Source: Cunninghamella blakesleeana (lineage: Eukaryota; Mucoromycota; Mucoromycetes; Mucorales; Cunninghamellaceae). From it: a stretch of 64,000 nt of DNA. The stretch is taken from contig JAFCIZ010000004.1 of assembly GCA_017871115.1 (NCBI GenBank), forward strand, positions 1,254,851 to 1,318,850, in the 5' to 3' direction. The translations under genes were made by a program, and so were the position numbers. The notes under the pieces are model-generated. The model was given only the letters and a program-made list of their open reading frames with translations, searched no databases and was not told the origin of the DNA. Positions 62,338-64,000 of this stretch are shown here, one piece after another. Every line of letters begins with the position of its first letter. Within the stretch, counting starts at the first letter, position 1.

Positions 62338-64000
62338 GTATATCAACCTTCTTCTCTTACTCTCTCTCTCCCCCCCCCCTCTCTCCTTCCTCCCCCTAAA
62401 TATATAAAAATAAATATATTATATATACAGTTTTATAAAAACCTCTAATCCATGCGATCTTGCATCTCCGACATTTTTGGTTGCATTTGTTACTCAACTT
62501 TCAATTTTTTTAATTTTTTTTTAGGTAATGATAAATAATTGGACAACATCAAATTACCAATATTGTTATGGAGATACTATTCCTGTCGTAGGCTATCAAC
62601 CATTCTATAATAATCAACTTATCAACCCTCAATTAATACCATATAATAATAATAATAATAATAATAGTAATAACATATATCAACAACAGCATTATTCCAG
62701 AAATAGTGGCAGACCACGCTCATCCAATTTAGGAGCCAATCATCGATCTAGTTTACAAAATACAAGGTCACCCCGCTTAACACGCATCAAGGCACCAAAA
62801 TCAGAGTTTCACCACCATCAACAGCACCTTCAACAACTAAAAAGTCTAAAAACTATAGGCAATATTCCTCCTCATCCTCCTCATCAACATCAAATTCAGT
62901 ATCATCCTCTCTACCAAACCATCCTCATCGAAAACATATTCATCGTGATGAAATTAATGACTGTGAAAGTCAATCGTCTTCTACGCCCTCATTTACACCT
63001 CCTTCTTTAATTGATGACAATAGTACAAGAAGATCTTCAATTTATTCATTAACATCTGCTACCACTTCATATTCTACTACTCCTTCATCCGATACAATAA
63101 CAAACCATGATCATTCATCATCACCGCCTTCAACAACAAAAAGTAACGGTGAAGCGTTCTTTTTCAAAAAAATTAAAACATGTGTTTACTAGTTCAAATA
63201 ATAATAAACACCAAGATTCATCACAATTACAACAACAACAACAACAACAACAACATAATCAACCAGCATTAAGAAAGACTCCTTCCATCTCCTCCTTATC
63301 TTCCGTTAATACAATTTCTTCTGAAAACATTCTTCCATTCGCCATTCCTTTGTAAGTTTATTTAGAAGACCATCTAAATTATCCACTCATATTGAACAAG
63401 AAGATAATCAACCTTCTATTGAAACGGATTCATCATGTAAATATTTTGAATATAAATAATAAATAAATAAATAAATAATAAAAATAAAAATAAAAAAAGA
63501 TTTAAAAATAGGTACAAATAAGGATTAAAGAAAAAAAATAGAAATACTCTTTTTTAATTAACTCGATAAATTATTATCTATTTCTATTTTTTTTTTTTTT
63601 TTTTTTTTAGCACAATTACCAAAAAAAATATCAAAGCAAATAATCATAAAGGATATCATCATCATCATCATCATCATATAATGATACACCTTCCGTAACA
63701 TCTTCAACATCAGAAACAACTACAATATCCAATTCTAGCCATAATAACCAAAATCATAAACAATCATTATCTAAAGATGGCTTCGATATATCACATCAAA
63801 ATACCACTTTACCCAAATAACAACATCTTATTTGCAACACAATTCACCTATGTTAAGACCATCAACAAATCATCATCACCATAGAAATGAAGGATCTGTT
63901 ATATATAATGATTTTAATGATGATGCGATTTCTTCTATTTATGCTGGATCTGTCCATTCCTATGCAAAATCAACCACTTCATCAACTTATAAAAAACAAA
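62132..64000 (+). CDS. Low-complexity Ser/Asn/Gln/His-rich protein, partial, frameshifted
   Basis: Unrecognised protein that continues beyond the window. Exon 1 (62132-62263, 44 codons) begins MSATVYPLQPTSAYRQND and has an acidic DDSDDD cluster. Exon 2 starts at 62525 after a C-rich polypyrimidine intron. The product has Asn and Gln tracts, SRNSGRPRSSNLG, and a Ser/Thr/Pro-rich part. More ordinary segments are VKRSFSKKLKHVFTSS (around 63130-63185) and SLFRRPSKLSTHIEQE (around 63355-63405), possibly short conserved basic motifs. The frame has to change at about 62800-62815, 63140, 63352, 63675-63685 and 63815-63822 to stay open, always by single-base steps. At least one intron (about 63438-63610) is likely. 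It could be a regulatory or scaffold protein; function cannot be assigned. Confidence 0.55.

Overview
This is a very AT-rich eukaryotic window (roughly a quarter G+C by eye). It carries compact, intron-dense genes with short GT-AG introns, mostly about 50-200 nt. Fungal-type proteins (PEX14, PPG1, Mex67, UTP18, RRS1, an MFS drug-transporter relative), Asn/Ser-rich low-complexity tracts and the standard genetic code point to a fungus. Genes that the model yeasts lack or have changed, such as an Integrator INTS7 subunit and an Asx/DEUBAD protein, suggest an early-diverging lineage. I infer Mucoromycota or a relative; no marker here fixes the order. I recognised no virus, transposon, CRISPR array or toxin gene.

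Layout. 1.0-1.9 kb: ribosomal protein eS26 (-). 3.3-8.3 kb: a large uncharacterised SNF2-type ATPase (-). 9.0-10.5 kb: DEUBAD/ASXH protein (+). 12.5-14.7 kb: UTP18 (+). 15.4-22.5 kb: cohesin loader SCC2 (+, 21 exons). 22.8-24.6 kb: MFS transporter (+). 24.8-27.5 kb: glutamate decarboxylase (+). 28.1-29.9 kb: PHD-finger protein (-). 30.2-32.9 kb: mRNA exporter MEX67/NXF1 (-). 34.0-35.7 kb: PPG1 phosphatase (-). 36.0-37.8 kb: PEX14 (+). 38.1-39.3 kb: double AN1 zinc-finger protein (-). 39.6-40.2 kb: prefoldin subunit 1 (+). 40.4-42.8 kb: ankyrin protein (-). 43.4-46.0 kb: amino-acid transporter (-). 46.3-47.6 kb: ERI1 exonuclease (+). 47.8-48.8 kb: HAD hydrolase (-). 50.1-54.0 kb: INTS7 (+, 16 exons). 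54.3-55.2 kb: ATP synthase subunit d (-). 56.0 kb: tRNA-Val(CAC). 58.5-59.8 kb: RRS1 (-). 60.0-61.6 kb: GPN3 GTPase (+). From 62.1 kb: an unrecognised low-complexity protein that runs off the window.

The genes are ordinary chromosomal housekeeping genes in no pathway order, although several serve RNA metabolism and ribosome assembly (eS26, UTP18, RRS1, MEX67, ERI1, INTS7, GPN3). Many neighbours are divergent pairs sharing a short promoter, for example PPG1/PEX14, AN1/PFD1, transporter/ERI1 and RRS1/GPN3.

I re-derived exon junctions by hand. For UTP18, SCC2, the MFS transporter, GAD, MEX67, INTS7, the DEUBAD protein, PEX14, PFD1, the ankyrin protein and ATP synthase d, every exon joins in frame. 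By contrast, the last 4 kb (GPN3 and the terminal gene) contain a cluster of single-base frameshifts. I found no clear undescribed multi-gene system. The most useful leads are INTS7 in a fungus, a MEX67 without its UBA-like C-terminus, a PHD protein with a possible degenerate USP fold, a promoter element at identical spacing in two divergent promoters, and recurrent T(n)A(n) palindromes.
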